The notes: generated from the sequence alone by a model not told the origin. DNA of 14,385 nt from Eggerthellaceae bacterium (GCA_017533165.1 JAFXIM010000023.1:1-14385); one strand, 5' to 3'. Counted from the stretch's first letter, positions 1 to 8,296 are shown. Numbers and translations: made by a program.

Positions 1-302
1 GCGAGATCATTCACTATCATAGAGCCATCAGCGGCAAGGAAAGGCAGGTTGCGGAGCGCTTCCGTGGTCTCAAAGGATACGATGCAGTCTGCATTGCCAA
101 GGTCAGCAACCATGGACTGAACCTCATCGCCAAAACGCACGACCGTGGTGACAGAGCCGCCACGCTGAGACATACCGTGAATTTCAGAAACCTTGACATC
201 AAGGCCCGCACCTAGGCAAGCACGTGCAAGAAGGTCAGCTGCAAGAATGGTTCCCTGGCCACCTACGCCGCACAAAAGAACCGTAGTGGTCTTGTTTGTC
301 AT
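1..302 (-). CDS. iorB: Indolepyruvate:ferredoxin oxidoreductase, beta subunit (partial, 3' end outside window)
   Basis: This is the gamma/beta-type small subunit of indolepyruvate:ferredoxin oxidoreductase. With IorA it oxidatively decarboxylates aryl pyruvates made by transamination of Trp, Phe and Tyr, giving aryl-acetyl-CoA and reduced ferredoxin in the cytoplasm. One hundred codons are visible, about half of a typical IorB of some 190-200 residues; the rest lies beyond base 1. The visible part has the family's glycine motif GVGGQG at residues 12-17, followed by TILAADLLARA, and the conserved VSEIHGMSQRGGSV block at 38-51. The ATG at 302 is preceded by a good ribosome binding site, GGAGAAG, and lies 11 bases after the iorA stop, so the two subunits are almost certainly co-transcribed and translationally coupled. 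Identification is firm; nothing can be said about its C-terminus. Confidence 0.93.
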   Translation of the reverse strand, partial: MTNKTTTVLLCGVGGQGTILAADLLARACLGAGLDVKVSEIHGMSQRGGSVTTVVRFGDEVQSMVADLGNADCIVSFETTEALRNLPFLAADGSMIVNDL

Positions 303-313
303 GGCTCTTCTCC

Positions 314-2041
314 TTACTGCTTCACGATAGCGTCGAGACGGCAATACTGAGCGCACTGACCGCAGCCTACGCACATGCTTGCATCAATGCTGGCAATGCC
401 GTGCTCAGGATCGCGGGAAATGGCGGGGCAACCAAGGGTGGAGCAAACTCCGCATGCTGTGCACTTGCTATTAACCTCGTACACAGGTTTCTTGGATTTA
501 TCGAGAAGGATACACGGGCTCTTGAAGATAAGAACGCTCAGCTGATCGCTTGTGGTGGCGTCTTTGAGGTTAGCACGAACGCTCGCTACGTCATTGGGGT
601 CAAGAACGCGAACATCCTCAACGCCGAGGGAGCGAACCACGCTCTCAAGATCAAGCTCACGACTCGGACGCTTTTGAAGGGTTACGCCGTTAAAGGGGTT
701 GCCCTGATGTCCGGTCATGGCGGTGGTACGGTTGTCAAGAATGCAAACGGTACCTGAACCGCAGTTGTATACCGTAGACACAAGTGAGCTCAGACCAGAA
801 TGACCACAAGTGGAATCGCCAATGACGCCAACAATGGGTCTGTGATCCACATCGGCCATAGCAATCTCCATGCCATGCGCCATGGAGATGGATGCTCCCA
901 TGTCTACGCAGGTATCCATGGCGGAAAGCGGAGGAAGCGCGGCCAAAGTATAGCAACCGATGTCACCGGTTACGATGGCACGAATGCGCGAAAGCTCCTT
1001 GAAGACAACGCGATGCGGGCAGCCGGGACACAGAGCCGGAGGGCGACCGGGCAGGTCAGTGCGAGGTTCAGCATGATCAAACTGACCGAGGCCAAAGCAG
1101 GAACGGATAATCCCAGGAGTTAGCTCGCCATCAGCTGGGATAGGATTTTCGAGCTCATCAAGGTCTACGCCACAGGCACGAACCGACTCGGACAGGAATT
1201 CCGATCCCTCTTCGACAACATAAAGGCGCTCAACACTTGAGGCGAAACTCCTGATCATGTTCTTGGGAAGAGGGTAGGTCATTCCAAGCTTCAGGATAGA
1301 AGCTTCGGGGAGGGCCTCAGCTACATGCTGATAAGCAGAGCCAGCGCAGATAACGCCGATCTTACCTTCGCCATCGAATACCTGGTTAAGCTCGCAGGAT
1401 TCCGCGAACAGCTCCAGCTTTGAAATACGCTCAAGCTGAACCTTCCTACGGGGCTTGGCAAAAGCGGGCATCATAACCCACTTGGCGATGTTCTTCTCGT
1501 AAGGCTTGGGGCTATAGTCTATGCGCTCACCGCGCTCAACAGGGGTCTTCGTATGAGAAACACGAACGCTCGAACGAATGATCACGGGAACGTCAAACTG
1601 CTCGGAAAGTTCATAAGCACGTTTCGTGTATTCAAGGCATTCAGCGGAATCGGACGGATCTAAAACGGGAATATGAGCAGCTTTGCCAAAGTAATGAGAA
1701 TCCTGCTCGTTTTGAGACGAATGCATACCAGGATCGTCAGCGGCAAGCAAGACAAGACCGCCTCCAACGCCCGTATAAGCAGCAGTAAACAAGGGATCGG
1801 CAGCCACGTTGACACCGACGTGCTTCATGGTAGCAAGAACACGTGCTCCACCAGCCGAAGCACCCACGCCAACCTCTAGGGCAACCTTCTCATTAGTGCA
1901 CCACTCGGCATATACGCCCTCCTTGCAGGCGAACGCCTCCATGGTTTCTGTGGAAGGAGTGCCAGGGTAGGCAACGCCAACGCTAGCGCCTGCCTCCCAC
2001 GCTCCTTGAGCTATTGCCTCATTGCCAGACATTAACTCCAT
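314..2041 (-). CDS. iorA: Indolepyruvate:ferredoxin oxidoreductase, alpha subunit
   Basis: This is the thiamine-diphosphate and Fe-S subunit of IOR, 575 residues, within the family's usual range. The N-terminal pyrimidine-binding half begins MSGNEAIAQGAWEAG and carries AYPGTPSTE (24-32). A CPGCPHR block is at 338-344, and the TPP pyrophosphate-binding half has GDIGCY (359-364), GDSTCGHSG (408-416) and DNRTTAMTGHQ (436-446). The C-terminus is a two-cluster ferredoxin domain with cysteines at 527, 530, 533, 538 and 557, 560, 563, 567. The usual Pro after the last cysteine of the second cluster is replaced by Arg (CRLDAI). The ATG at 2041 is chosen because AGGAGGT sits five bases upstream; a second in-frame ATG three codons on is less well placed. 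It follows the FHA gene after 51 bases and precedes iorB by 11. It probably generates reduced ferredoxin that could feed the hydrogenase encoded further right. Confidence 0.96.
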   Translation of the reverse strand: MELMSGNEAIAQGAWEAGASVGVAYPGTPSTETMEAFACKEGVYAEWCTNEKVALEVGVGASAGGARVLATMKHVGVNVAADPLFTAAYTGVGGGLVLLAADDPGMHSSQNEQDSHYFGKAAHIPVLDPSDSAECLEYTKRAYELSEQFDVPVIIRSSVRVSHTKTPVERGERIDYSPKPYEKNIAKWVMMPAFAKPRRKVQLERISKLELFAESCELNQVFDGEGKIGVICAGSAYQHVAEALPEASILKLGMTYPLPKNMIRSFASSVERLYVVEEGSEFLSESVRACGVDLDELENPIPADGELTPGIIRSCFGLGQFDHAEPRTDLPGRPPALCPGCPHRVVFKELSRIRAIVTGDIGCYTLAALPPLSAMDTCVDMGASISMAHGMEIAMADVDHRPIVGVIGDSTCGHSGLSSLVSTVYNCGSGTVCILDNRTTAMTGHQGNPFNGVTLQKRPSRELDLESVVRSLGVEDVRVLDPNDVASVRANLKDATTSDQLSVLIFKSPCILLDKSKKPVYEVNSKCTACGVCSTLGCPAISRDPEHGIASIDASMCVGCGQCAQYCRLDAIVKQ

Positions 2042-2092
2042 GTTATACCTCCTCCAAAAGCCCTACCTCGCAGTAAGACCACGCAAAAGTGA

Positions 2093-2536
2093 CTACCTTG
2101 ACTCTTCGTATCGAAGGCAGAATGTACCGATTTGAATGAAATCGCCGTGCTCCAAGACCTTTGACTCAACGTTCACGTTGTTAACCCAGACACCGTTATA
2201 GGAATGGTTATCACGAATGAGGTAACTACATCCATCCTTGACGATAAAGGCATGCAAGCGCGAAACCGTCATATCGTTTAAGAAGACCGAGCAATGCGGG
2301 CTGCGGCCAAGATCATACGATTCTTCCGAGAGCGTATATGACAGGCCCTTCTGCGGTCCACGAACGATTTTGAGAATGGCCTGAGCACTCGTTACGTCTC
2401 CTTGGACCGGAGCGTCGGCCTCAAGCTGTATAGGATCAAAAGCCTGGGTTGAACCCAAAAGCTTATATCCACAGGAGGGGCAAGATCCCAGACTGTTGGG
2501 AACTTCGTTCATGCAGACAGGGCATGTTTGAGCCAT
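2093..2536 (-). CDS. Zinc-ribbon plus FHA-domain protein
   Basis: This is a small cytoplasmic protein of 147 residues with two recognisable parts. Residues 5-22 form a zinc-ribbon-like knuckle pair (C5, C8, C19, C22; CPVC...CPSCG). After a low-complexity acidic linker, residues 53-143 form a forkhead-associated domain with the expected phosphothreonine-binding residues: GRS at 77-79, SRLH at 92-95 and an N-x-x-x-NG segment at 110-115. FHA domains bind phosphothreonine peptides, commonly substrates of Hanks-type Ser/Thr kinases, and in actinobacteria often act in cell-wall or division control. No kinase or phosphatase gene is in the window. It lies 30 bases after the D,D-carboxypeptidase gene and 51 before iorA. 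The ATG at 2536 has GGGAAG seven bases upstream. The partner is unknown; a cell-envelope role is only suggested by its neighbours. Confidence 0.9.
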   Translation of the reverse strand: MAQTCPVCMNEVPNSLGSCPSCGYKLLGSTQAFDPIQLEADAPVQGDVTSAQAILKIVRGPQKGLSYTLSEESYDLGRSPHCSVFLNDMTVSRLHAFIVKDGCSYLIRDNHSYNGVWVNNVNVESKVLEHGDFIQIGTFCLRYEESR

Positions 2537-2566
2537 ACAAGCACTTCCCTTCTCGTCTATTAGTTC

Positions 2567-4036
2567 CTACAAGGCGCTCGAAGGCATCCTGTTGTATATC
2601 AAAGGCGTTTCGTTCAGGATAACCGACTCGGCATGCGTAGGCTCTCCTTTGATGTTAAGCCAAAGGCGTTCCCACGCAATCTTGAGGTTTTCAATTATGC
2701 CGGGCGCGGCAACGTTCTCAGCTGCCACTACATCGACTGTAGCAATGTGCTCGTTGTGCTGGTAATAAGAAATAGTTCCAAGCTTTTGACCAACGCTCAC
2801 GTTGCCAGAAACGTCATCCAACTTGAATTCCTGACTGATGTTTCCGTCAAAGGCGAACACATCAATGCTCTGCTTTGGATCAGCAATAGTAGCTTGGACG
2901 GTTTTGTCGAGCCACGAATGATGAGCGACCTCAGCCACGATGGGTGCCTCGAGCGTCTCTCCATTAAGATTGACGGGTGCAACCACATCGCTATTAGCAA
3001 GCGAATATGTGACGCAGTTGTTGTAATACCAGTTATACAGCTGCTTGGCGTCGTCAAAACGCTGTTCCACGGAAGCGCAGTTAAGAACGATGGCGTAGAT
3101 GTCGTAACCGTCACGGCTGCACGCACCCGCAAAGCACTGACCAGCCTGCTCGGTATAGCCGGTCTTAACACCACAGGCTCCGTCGTACTTTCCGATAAGC
3201 ATGTCGGTTGACTTAAGCTCAATGGTTCCCGGAGTGCCGTCAGCATGGTTGATGTTGAGGATGTATCCTTCCTGGGCCACGATTGCTCTAAAAGTTTCGT
3301 TTTTCATGGCATAAGCGGCCATATTCGCGACATCACGAGCCGTGCTGTACATCTCCTTGTCGTAGGAACCGGTGTCAAGGCCATGAGGATTAGCAAACAG
3401 ACTGTCATTCATCCCAAGTTGTGCAGCTTTGGCGTTCATCACCGCAACGAAGATGTCGGTATTGCTCATACCTTCAGTGATCTGAATACTTGGCAGCTCG
3501 TAGCCTTCAGGTGCTATACCGCCTGTAGCGCGAAGCAAGCCGCCTAGGGTATCGGAAATAGAAATTGCAGCATCGTTACCCGACGAGATGAGCAGTCCGT
3601 GGAGTGCGGTATCGAGGGTCATGGTGTCACCCTGTTGCAATCCAGCGCTCGATTCGCCAATCTTGGCAGCTTCCTCCGTAACGGTAATAGGTGTGTCGAG
3701 CGGAAAACCCTCTAACGCAACGATGGCAGTCATTATTTTAGTAACCGAAGCGATGTGCTGCTGCTGGTCGACGTTACGTTCGAATAGAACCCGCCCCTCT
3801 TCGTCAATGAGGATAGCGCTTGATGCGCTAATGTTTGGGCAAAGCGCAGGAGAAACACCGCGCTGCTCCACGCTAATGCCCGCAAGAACATCGGTGTCAA
3901 GCACGTCAGCATGCGCTTTCCCCGGAAGAAGGGGCACAGACAAGCACAGTGCCAGGAGGGCACCGAACATGAGCGCGCGCACCGTATGGCACACGCGCTC
4001 AAAAGCAAATATGTTGACCGTCCGACTAAGCGACAT
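2567..4036 (-). CDS. Serine-type D-Ala-D-Ala carboxypeptidase (peptidase S11, PBP5/DacF type)
   Basis: This is an exported penicillin-binding protein that trims the terminal D-Ala from peptidoglycan stem peptides. It has 489 residues from the ATG at 4036. A signal peptide with hydrophobic core (about 22-37) ends at AHA, with likely cleavage after residue 43. All three catalytic motifs of family S11 are present: SVTK (97-100, the nucleophile Ser and Lys), SGN (152-154) and KTG (291-293). A C-terminal beta domain (about 360-440) and an amphipathic helix rich in Trp (about 447-463) resemble the PBP5 membrane anchor, although a further tail of about 25 residues follows. The start is chosen over an upstream in-frame TTG at 4054 because ATG is stronger and GAAGAG precedes it. 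The ATG overlaps the end of the ACT gene by 11 bases (ATGTCGCTTAG), which implies translational coupling. Which dac paralogue this is cannot be told. Confidence 0.93.
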   Translation of the reverse strand: MSLSRTVNIFAFERVCHTVRALMFGALLALCLSVPLLPGKAHADVLDTDVLAGISVEQRGVSPALCPNISASSAILIDEEGRVLFERNVDQQQHIASVTKIMTAIVALEGFPLDTPITVTEEAAKIGESSAGLQQGDTMTLDTALHGLLISSGNDAAISISDTLGGLLRATGGIAPEGYELPSIQITEGMSNTDIFVAVMNAKAAQLGMNDSLFANPHGLDTGSYDKEMYSTARDVANMAAYAMKNETFRAIVAQEGYILNINHADGTPGTIELKSTDMLIGKYDGACGVKTGYTEQAGQCFAGACSRDGYDIYAIVLNCASVEQRFDDAKQLYNWYYNNCVTYSLANSDVVAPVNLNGETLEAPIVAEVAHHSWLDKTVQATIADPKQSIDVFAFDGNISQEFKLDDVSGNVSVGQKLGTISYYQHNEHIATVDVVAAENVAAPGIIENLKIAWERLWLNIKGEPTHAESVILNETPLIYNRMPSSAL

Positions 4037-4448
4037 AGATCTCTTCAGGCTCAACCGTAGTGAACCCAGCCTCTACAAGCTTGGCCTCGATACCTTCGCC
4101 CTCTACCTTAAGCACGTTGATGGCAAGGTCGCTGTTCACGCAGAAGCAGTAAGCGTACTCGATATTCATATCCTGCTCATCACAGAACTCGAGGAGCTTA
4201 GAAAGTCCCCCAACCTCGTTAGGAACGCGGACAGCGATTACCGGAGTGAGACTTGCCCGATAACCGGACTCGGCGAGTACCTTAGCCGCCTTATCAGGAG
4301 AATCGCAGAAGATGCGCACAATGCCGAAGTCCTGAGTGTCTGCAACGAACATTGCATGCATATTGATACCAGCCTCTGCAAGAGTTCGGGTTGCGGAAGC
4401 TAGGCGGCCCTTCTCGTTTTGAAGGAAAACGGTAAGCTGCATAATCAT
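4026..4448 (-). CDS. Tandem ACT-domain protein, putative amino-acid-binding regulator linked to paaK
   Basis: This is a 140-residue protein made of two ACT domains and nothing else: residues about 3-68 (QLTVFLQNEKGRLASATRTL, then INMHAMFVADT) and about 70-137 (AVRVPNEVGGLSKLLEF, then MNIEYAY). ACT domains pair at their interfaces to bind small ligands, usually amino acids. Stand-alone tandem-ACT proteins next to phenylacetate-CoA ligase and IOR genes are a recurring arrangement, so an aromatic amino acid or aryl acid is the natural ligand candidate; this is inference. The ATG at 4448 comes one base after the paaK stop (TAACATG) with GAAGGG upstream; a second ATG two codons later is possible. 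The stop overlaps the start of the carboxypeptidase gene. There is no DNA-binding domain, so any regulation would be by protein contact. Confidence 0.88.
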   Translation of the reverse strand: MIMQLTVFLQNEKGRLASATRTLAEAGINMHAMFVADTQDFGIVRIFCDSPDKAAKVLAESGYRASLTPVIAVRVPNEVGGLSKLLEFCDEQDMNIEYAYCFCVNSDLAINVLKVEGEGIEAKLVEAGFTTVEPEEIYVA

Positions 4449-4449
4449 G

Positions 4450-5757
4450 TTAGTTCTTCCCTTCTCGCTTGTCGTACACACGCTTCGCCTTACCCTCCGA
4501 ACGCTGGATAGCGTGGGGTTCGCAGAAGGTGATCTTAACGTTGACCTGCAGATTGCTCTTAAGCTCTGCGGCAAGGCGGGACCTAAGGTCCTCAAGCTTG
4601 CGCACCTGGTCAATCGGGAACTCAGGCACGGTTTCCACCCTAAGCTCGATCTGATCCATGCCGTTGACGGTGGTAAGGTGGAGCTCGTAGTGGGCGGTAA
4701 TCTCAGGGAAGCTCACGCAAACCTGCTCGATCTGAGACGGGAACACGTTCACGCCGCGAATAATGAGCATGTCGTCGGTACGGCCACGCAGCTGGTCAAT
4801 CTTATAGTGAGTGCGACCGCAGGCACAGGGCTCGGCAATGAGACGGGTGATATCGCGTGTACGGTAGCGCACCATGGGGCAGACTTCACGTGTAAGCGTA
4901 GTGATAACGAGTTCGCCCCACTCTCCAAGCTCAACGGGCTGAAGGGTTTCAGGATTAATGATCTCGCAGAAGAAATGATCCTCGGCGATATGCAGGCCCT
5001 TGCGCTCAGCGCATTCCATGGCGACACCTGGGCCCATGATCTCAGAAAGGCCGTAAACGTCGCAATACTGGATTCCGAGCTTGGTGGCGATGTCCTCACG
5101 CATGGAGTCGGAGCAGGGTTCAGCGCCAAAAATACCAGCAGAAAGCTTAAAGTCCTTGACGGGGTCATACCCCATCTCGATCGCCGTATCTGCAATAAGG
5201 AGAGCATAAGAGGGCGTGCAGCAGAGAATATCCGTGCCGCAGTCTTTCATCATCTGAACCTGACGCTTGGTATTTCCGGAAGAAGTGGGAATAACGTTAG
5301 CGCCGATTGCCTCTGCGCCGGCATGCGCACCGAGACCGCCCGTGAAAAGACCGTAACCGTAGGAAACTTGAACGGTAGATTCATCGGAACCGCCAACCAT
5401 GGCTATACCGCGAGCAAAGCATTCGCCCCAGTTCTTAAGGTCGGAAGCGCTGTGGCCAACGACCGTTGCCTGACCGGTGGTGCCAGAGGAGGCGTGAATG
5501 CGAGCGACTTCCTTGATGGGGCGAGCGAACAAGCCGTAAGGATAGGCATCGCGCATGTTCTGCTTGACCACAAACGGGAACTTGGCAATATCTTCCAAGC
5601 AAGTAAGATCATCGGGAGTAACGCCAGCAGCATCAAAGCTGTTCTTATAGAACTCAACGTTCTCATAGGCGTTTCTGAGAGTTTCCCTCATGCGCTCGAG
5701 TTGCAAAGCCTCGAGCTGCTCATGGGGCATTGTTTCAATTTCAGGCTGGAAATACAC
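4450..5757 (-). CDS. paaK: Phenylacetate-CoA ligase (AMP-forming)
   Basis: This is an adenylate-forming enzyme that converts phenylacetate or related aryl acids, ATP and CoA into aryl-acetyl-CoA, AMP and PPi in the cytoplasm. It has 435 residues, the usual PaaK length. Motifs in order: P-loop HASSGTTGQAT (88-98), YGLSEIMGPGV (235-245), RYRTRD (297-302), CACGRTH (311-317), GRTDDMLIIRGVNVFPSQIE (325-344), and the C-terminal domain ending with SEGKAKRV (420-427), which supplies the catalytic lysine. The start is set at a GTG because it gives the family's canonical beginning (V/M-YFQPEIETMP) and has AAAGGGG six bases upstream; an upstream in-frame TTG at 5829 adds a non-conserved stretch. It follows the VanW gene by 80 bases and is coupled to the ACT gene. 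Beside iorAB, the likely substrates are phenylacetate, 4-hydroxyphenylacetate or indoleacetate; the reaction direction in vivo is unknown. Confidence 0.94.
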   Translation of the reverse strand: MYFQPEIETMPHEQLEALQLERMRETLRNAYENVEFYKNSFDAAGVTPDDLTCLEDIAKFPFVVKQNMRDAYPYGLFARPIKEVARIHASSGTTGQATVVGHSASDLKNWGECFARGIAMVGGSDESTVQVSYGYGLFTGGLGAHAGAEAIGANVIPTSSGNTKRQVQMMKDCGTDILCCTPSYALLIADTAIEMGYDPVKDFKLSAGIFGAEPCSDSMREDIATKLGIQYCDVYGLSEIMGPGVAMECAERKGLHIAEDHFFCEIINPETLQPVELGEWGELVITTLTREVCPMVRYRTRDITRLIAEPCACGRTHYKIDQLRGRTDDMLIIRGVNVFPSQIEQVCVSFPEITAHYELHLTTVNGMDQIELRVETVPEFPIDQVRKLEDLRSRLAAELKSNLQVNVKITFCEPHAIQRSEGKAKRVYDKREGKN

Positions 5758-5763
5758 AGAAGA

Positions 5764-5770
5764 CCCCTTT
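5764..5770 (-). promoter_or_regulatory. Ribosome binding site deciding the GTG start of paaK
   Basis: The minus strand reads AAAGGGG, then six bases, then GTG at 5757. AAGGGG can pair with the 16S anti-SD with one G-U wobble. It supports the short form of PaaK, whose first residues match the family N-terminus, over the upstream TTG at 5829. Confidence 0.7.
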
Positions 5771-5837
5771 GTCTCCAATTTGCCACGTCTTCCGCTGTGG
5801 CCGCGTAAGCTAATCGAGCCAAGACACAAGCATACTC

Positions 5838-8294
5838 TTAGCTACCCTCGGTTTGCTCCGATTCCTTCTTCTCTTCTTCGGGAACTTCTGGTCCGGCAAT
5901 GATGACCTCGTTTACCGGCTGATATACCGACTTGAAGCTATCTTCATGAAGAATTTGCCCTGCAGAGTCGGTTACCGTGCGATAAACGGTGATCTTCTTG
6001 CCGTTTCTCCCCGCAGTTTCAACACGAGAAGTGCCAGGCTTGAGCGTTTCGTCGACTATGGTCTTCGATTCGAATTCCTCGCCGTCTTCCCACTCGCCTT
6101 CCTTGCTAGAGACCTCGTATCCTGGATCAACTCCATAGAGTTTAACAGTAAGGCTGGAATCGGTGTATGTACAGAGTATTAAAACATCCGAATGCGAGTC
6201 GTTCTCCCAGATAAGGTCCATATAGGGATATGCAATGGCAGCATCCCTGCCCGCGGGATCACTTGCAATGTAGAGCGTGTGGTTATGGCGCGTAACTACC
6301 GGGAAGCCGCTTTCGTATACCGAGTTGAATACAGTGGTGGCCACCTGGCAAATACCGCCACCTACGGCGTCATTGAGCTCGCCGCTCACAATGGCTCCTG
6401 CACCCAAGAAACCTGCTTCAGCAGTTGCCTCGCCCACGCGCTCGTTAAATGACCAACGACCCCCGTTCGCTTTGACGATCGAGCCTGAGATCTTATCTGC
6501 CGCAAGGTGAATGTTATGGCGACGATTCTCGGTTGATGCAGAGTTAACGTACTCAGTTGTATAGGTGGATATCTCAGACACCACGCCAAGTTCCAAGGCC
6601 TCATCGAAGCTCATAGATTGCGGCGCCAAGCCGTTCTGAATGCTTACTACAAGACTCGAGCCGCTTTCGCTGATCTCGGCGTTAATCTCCTTATTGGCAT
6701 CGGAATCATCAGCAGGCTTTACGTTAGCGTTATCACGGTATGCCGTAAACAAGGCTTTATCGAGCGTATAAACAGCGTCATCAAGCTGCGGGACCTCTAC
6801 CGTACCGTCTGTGATAACGGTAATGTTCCCGTCCTTCTCCTCCATTTGAACAACCGTCTTTAGGCCACGAAGGGCCTCCTGCATGTTCAAAAAGATTTGA
6901 GGTTTAACGATGGCGGGATCGAGCAGAACGTTAAGTTTGTGAGAACGTCTTTCGGTGATAACCTCAGTAGTGATCCAAGTGCCAAGTGTCTCACGCGGAA
7001 CCTGCCATGATTGATCCCCATAAGCGAAGCTAACCTCTTTGGCAAGGATGCCGTTGGTGTAATCCACCGCGGTTTGCGCTTGTTCCTGCGTGATTCGAAT
7101 AGGTGCAAACTCTAATTGCGCAATGAAAGAAACCTCGAGCTCGTTCGACGTGAGGAAGGAATCATCGAGAAGCTTGCGGAAGTTATCACGATTCACCATG
7201 TAGCCATCGTGGCCTTCGACCAGACTTGCCTGACCCTCGGAAATCACTACTCCCCAGTCAACTCTCGGGTCCCCCAAGGTAAGATCGATTTCGTTGCAAA
7301 GAGCCTCAAGCGCCTGGTCGTCATAAGAGGCGTAAGGTTCGATAACCGAATCGAATGCCAGAGATTTCAATCTAAGGAAGATACCGCCGGTTTCCCTACC
7401 CATTTGGTAAGCTTCGGAGGCTAGATCATATGCGGGCACGCTTGCGGCAAGAGAGTCGGCCGTAACCACCCACAGCTGGATGCTCTCACGTGCCTCCTCG
7501 ACGGAAAGCTGCTCCGCCAAAGCCTCCTGCTGAGCGATCATCTCCTCGACATCTCCGGCAGATGCCTGCTCGTTAGCAAACACCACGATGCGCGTACCCT
7601 GAAGCTGCTCGGAATACCGCTCGAAAATAAGGTCTTCAGCTTCATCAACCGTCAAGCCGGATAGGTCGACGTCACCAACATAAATACCGCTGTAGATCTT
7701 CTTGCCATTGATGAGGTTGTCGACAAACATTCCGCTCGCGATCAAGACAACAAGCAGACATACAACGGTGAGGATCTTGCTCTTGCGTATCAAACCGAAT
7801 ATGGCGCCGAATAAGCCGAGGAAGATGCCGGCAATAAAGCCCAGTACCCCTTTATTACCGCGATTCCGAGACGTCTGACGAGAAGACGAACGGGAAGAGC
7901 GTCCCCTGTCCCTTGACTCTATGCTGACAGCACCCAAGGTCTTCTCACCACGAGCGCTTACGGCAAGCGAACGATCAGGCAAAGTGCCAGCTTTTCGATC
8001 CTTTCGAGGACGCGCATGGGATCCTTGAGGGCTTTGGTTTCGACGAGGTCGCGCGGACGAGGCTTGCTCATCAAACGACGAATAGTGCAATCTCTGGGAC
8101 TCGGCAAAGCTACGAGATTTCCGATCAGCAGAAGAACGCGATGTCGCACGGGAGTCACGAGCGTCTCGAGAAGCACGCGGAGTCGAAGCTGCCCGCGATG
8201 CTTGAGAGGGCGCCTGGGAACGTGCGGCCGAAGATCGTCGCTGTCGCGGCGAAGAGTCTCCCTGAGTCCCGTTATGACCCCTTCTCTGAATCAT
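5838..8294 (-). CDS. VanW-family membrane protein with peptidoglycan-binding-like and G5-like regions
   Basis: This is a large envelope protein of 818 residues. Residues 1-147 are low-complexity, rich in Arg, Ser, Ala and Gln, and predicted to be disordered and cytoplasmic. Two hydrophobic stretches follow, about 149-169 and 174-191, the second being a clear membrane anchor. The extracytoplasmic part has a repeat-like region of YoaR/PG_binding_4 type (about 200-500: IYVGDVDLSGLTVDEAEDLI, later DGYMVNRDNFRKLL). A VanW domain spans about 590-720 (NIHLAADKISGSIV, WSFNERVGEAT, and GGGICQVATTVFNSVY with the conserved GGGxCQ-S/A-T pattern). A G5-like stretch lies at about 735-800 (TLKPGTSRVETAGRNGKK), and the C-terminus is acidic. 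VanW proteins occur near glycopeptide-resistance genes in some hosts but are widespread; no biochemical role is established and nothing here suggests resistance. It starts two bases after the pgsA stop with GAGG seven bases upstream, so it is co-translated with pgsA. Confidence 0.92.
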   Translation of the reverse strand: MIQRRGHNGTQGDSSPRQRRSSAARSQAPSQASRAASTPRASRDARDSRATSRSSADRKSRSFAESQRLHYSSFDEQASSARPRRNQSPQGSHARPRKDRKAGTLPDRSLAVSARGEKTLGAVSIESRDRGRSSRSSSRQTSRNRGNKGVLGFIAGIFLGLFGAIFGLIRKSKILTVVCLLVVLIASGMFVDNLINGKKIYSGIYVGDVDLSGLTVDEAEDLIFERYSEQLQGTRIVVFANEQASAGDVEEMIAQQEALAEQLSVEEARESIQLWVVTADSLAASVPAYDLASEAYQMGRETGGIFLRLKSLAFDSVIEPYASYDDQALEALCNEIDLTLGDPRVDWGVVISEGQASLVEGHDGYMVNRDNFRKLLDDSFLTSNELEVSFIAQLEFAPIRITQEQAQTAVDYTNGILAKEVSFAYGDQSWQVPRETLGTWITTEVITERRSHKLNVLLDPAIVKPQIFLNMQEALRGLKTVVQMEEKDGNITVITDGTVEVPQLDDAVYTLDKALFTAYRDNANVKPADDSDANKEINAEISESGSSLVVSIQNGLAPQSMSFDEALELGVVSEISTYTTEYVNSASTENRRHNIHLAADKISGSIVKANGGRWSFNERVGEATAEAGFLGAGAIVSGELNDAVGGGICQVATTVFNSVYESGFPVVTRHNHTLYIASDPAGRDAAIAYPYMDLIWENDSHSDVLILCTYTDSSLTVKLYGVDPGYEVSSKEGEWEDGEEFESKTIVDETLKPGTSRVETAGRNGKKITVYRTVTDSAGQILHEDSFKSVYQPVNEVIIAGPEVPEEEKKESEQTEGS

Positions 8295-8296
8295 CT

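Noticed and set aside
4037..4054. Upstream in-frame TTG start for the carboxypeptidase
   Set aside because: It would lengthen the overlap with the ACT gene and is a weak codon; the ATG at 4036 has a better ribosome binding site and gives a normal signal peptide.
3588..4403. Plus-strand open frame of about 270 codons opposite the carboxypeptidase and ACT genes
   Set aside because: It crosses two well-supported minus-strand genes, shows no domain and has Ser/Arg/Thr-rich composition typical of antisense frames.
4449..4613. N-terminal extension of the ACT protein into the paaK coding region
   Set aside because: The extension reads out of frame through the conserved C-terminus of PaaK, and the residues are not ACT-like. 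ATG 4448 right after the paaK stop is far more likely.
4447..5808. Long open frame (about 450 codons) on the plus strand opposite paaK
   Set aside because: Its translation has no recognisable motif, while the minus strand encodes a full-length PaaK with all family motifs. It is an antisense shadow caused by codon bias.
5758..5837. Possible promoter or attenuator in the 80-base gap between the VanW gene and paaK
   Set aside because: I see only a weak TATGCT without a matching -35 and a 5-bp imperfect stem (GCCAC...GTGGC) with no T run. This is too little to call a site.
5838..8294. VanW gene as a vancomycin-resistance determinant
   Set aside because: No vanA/B ligase, vanH, vanX or two-component genes are nearby. 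VanW domains are common in non-resistant bacteria, so resistance is not supported.
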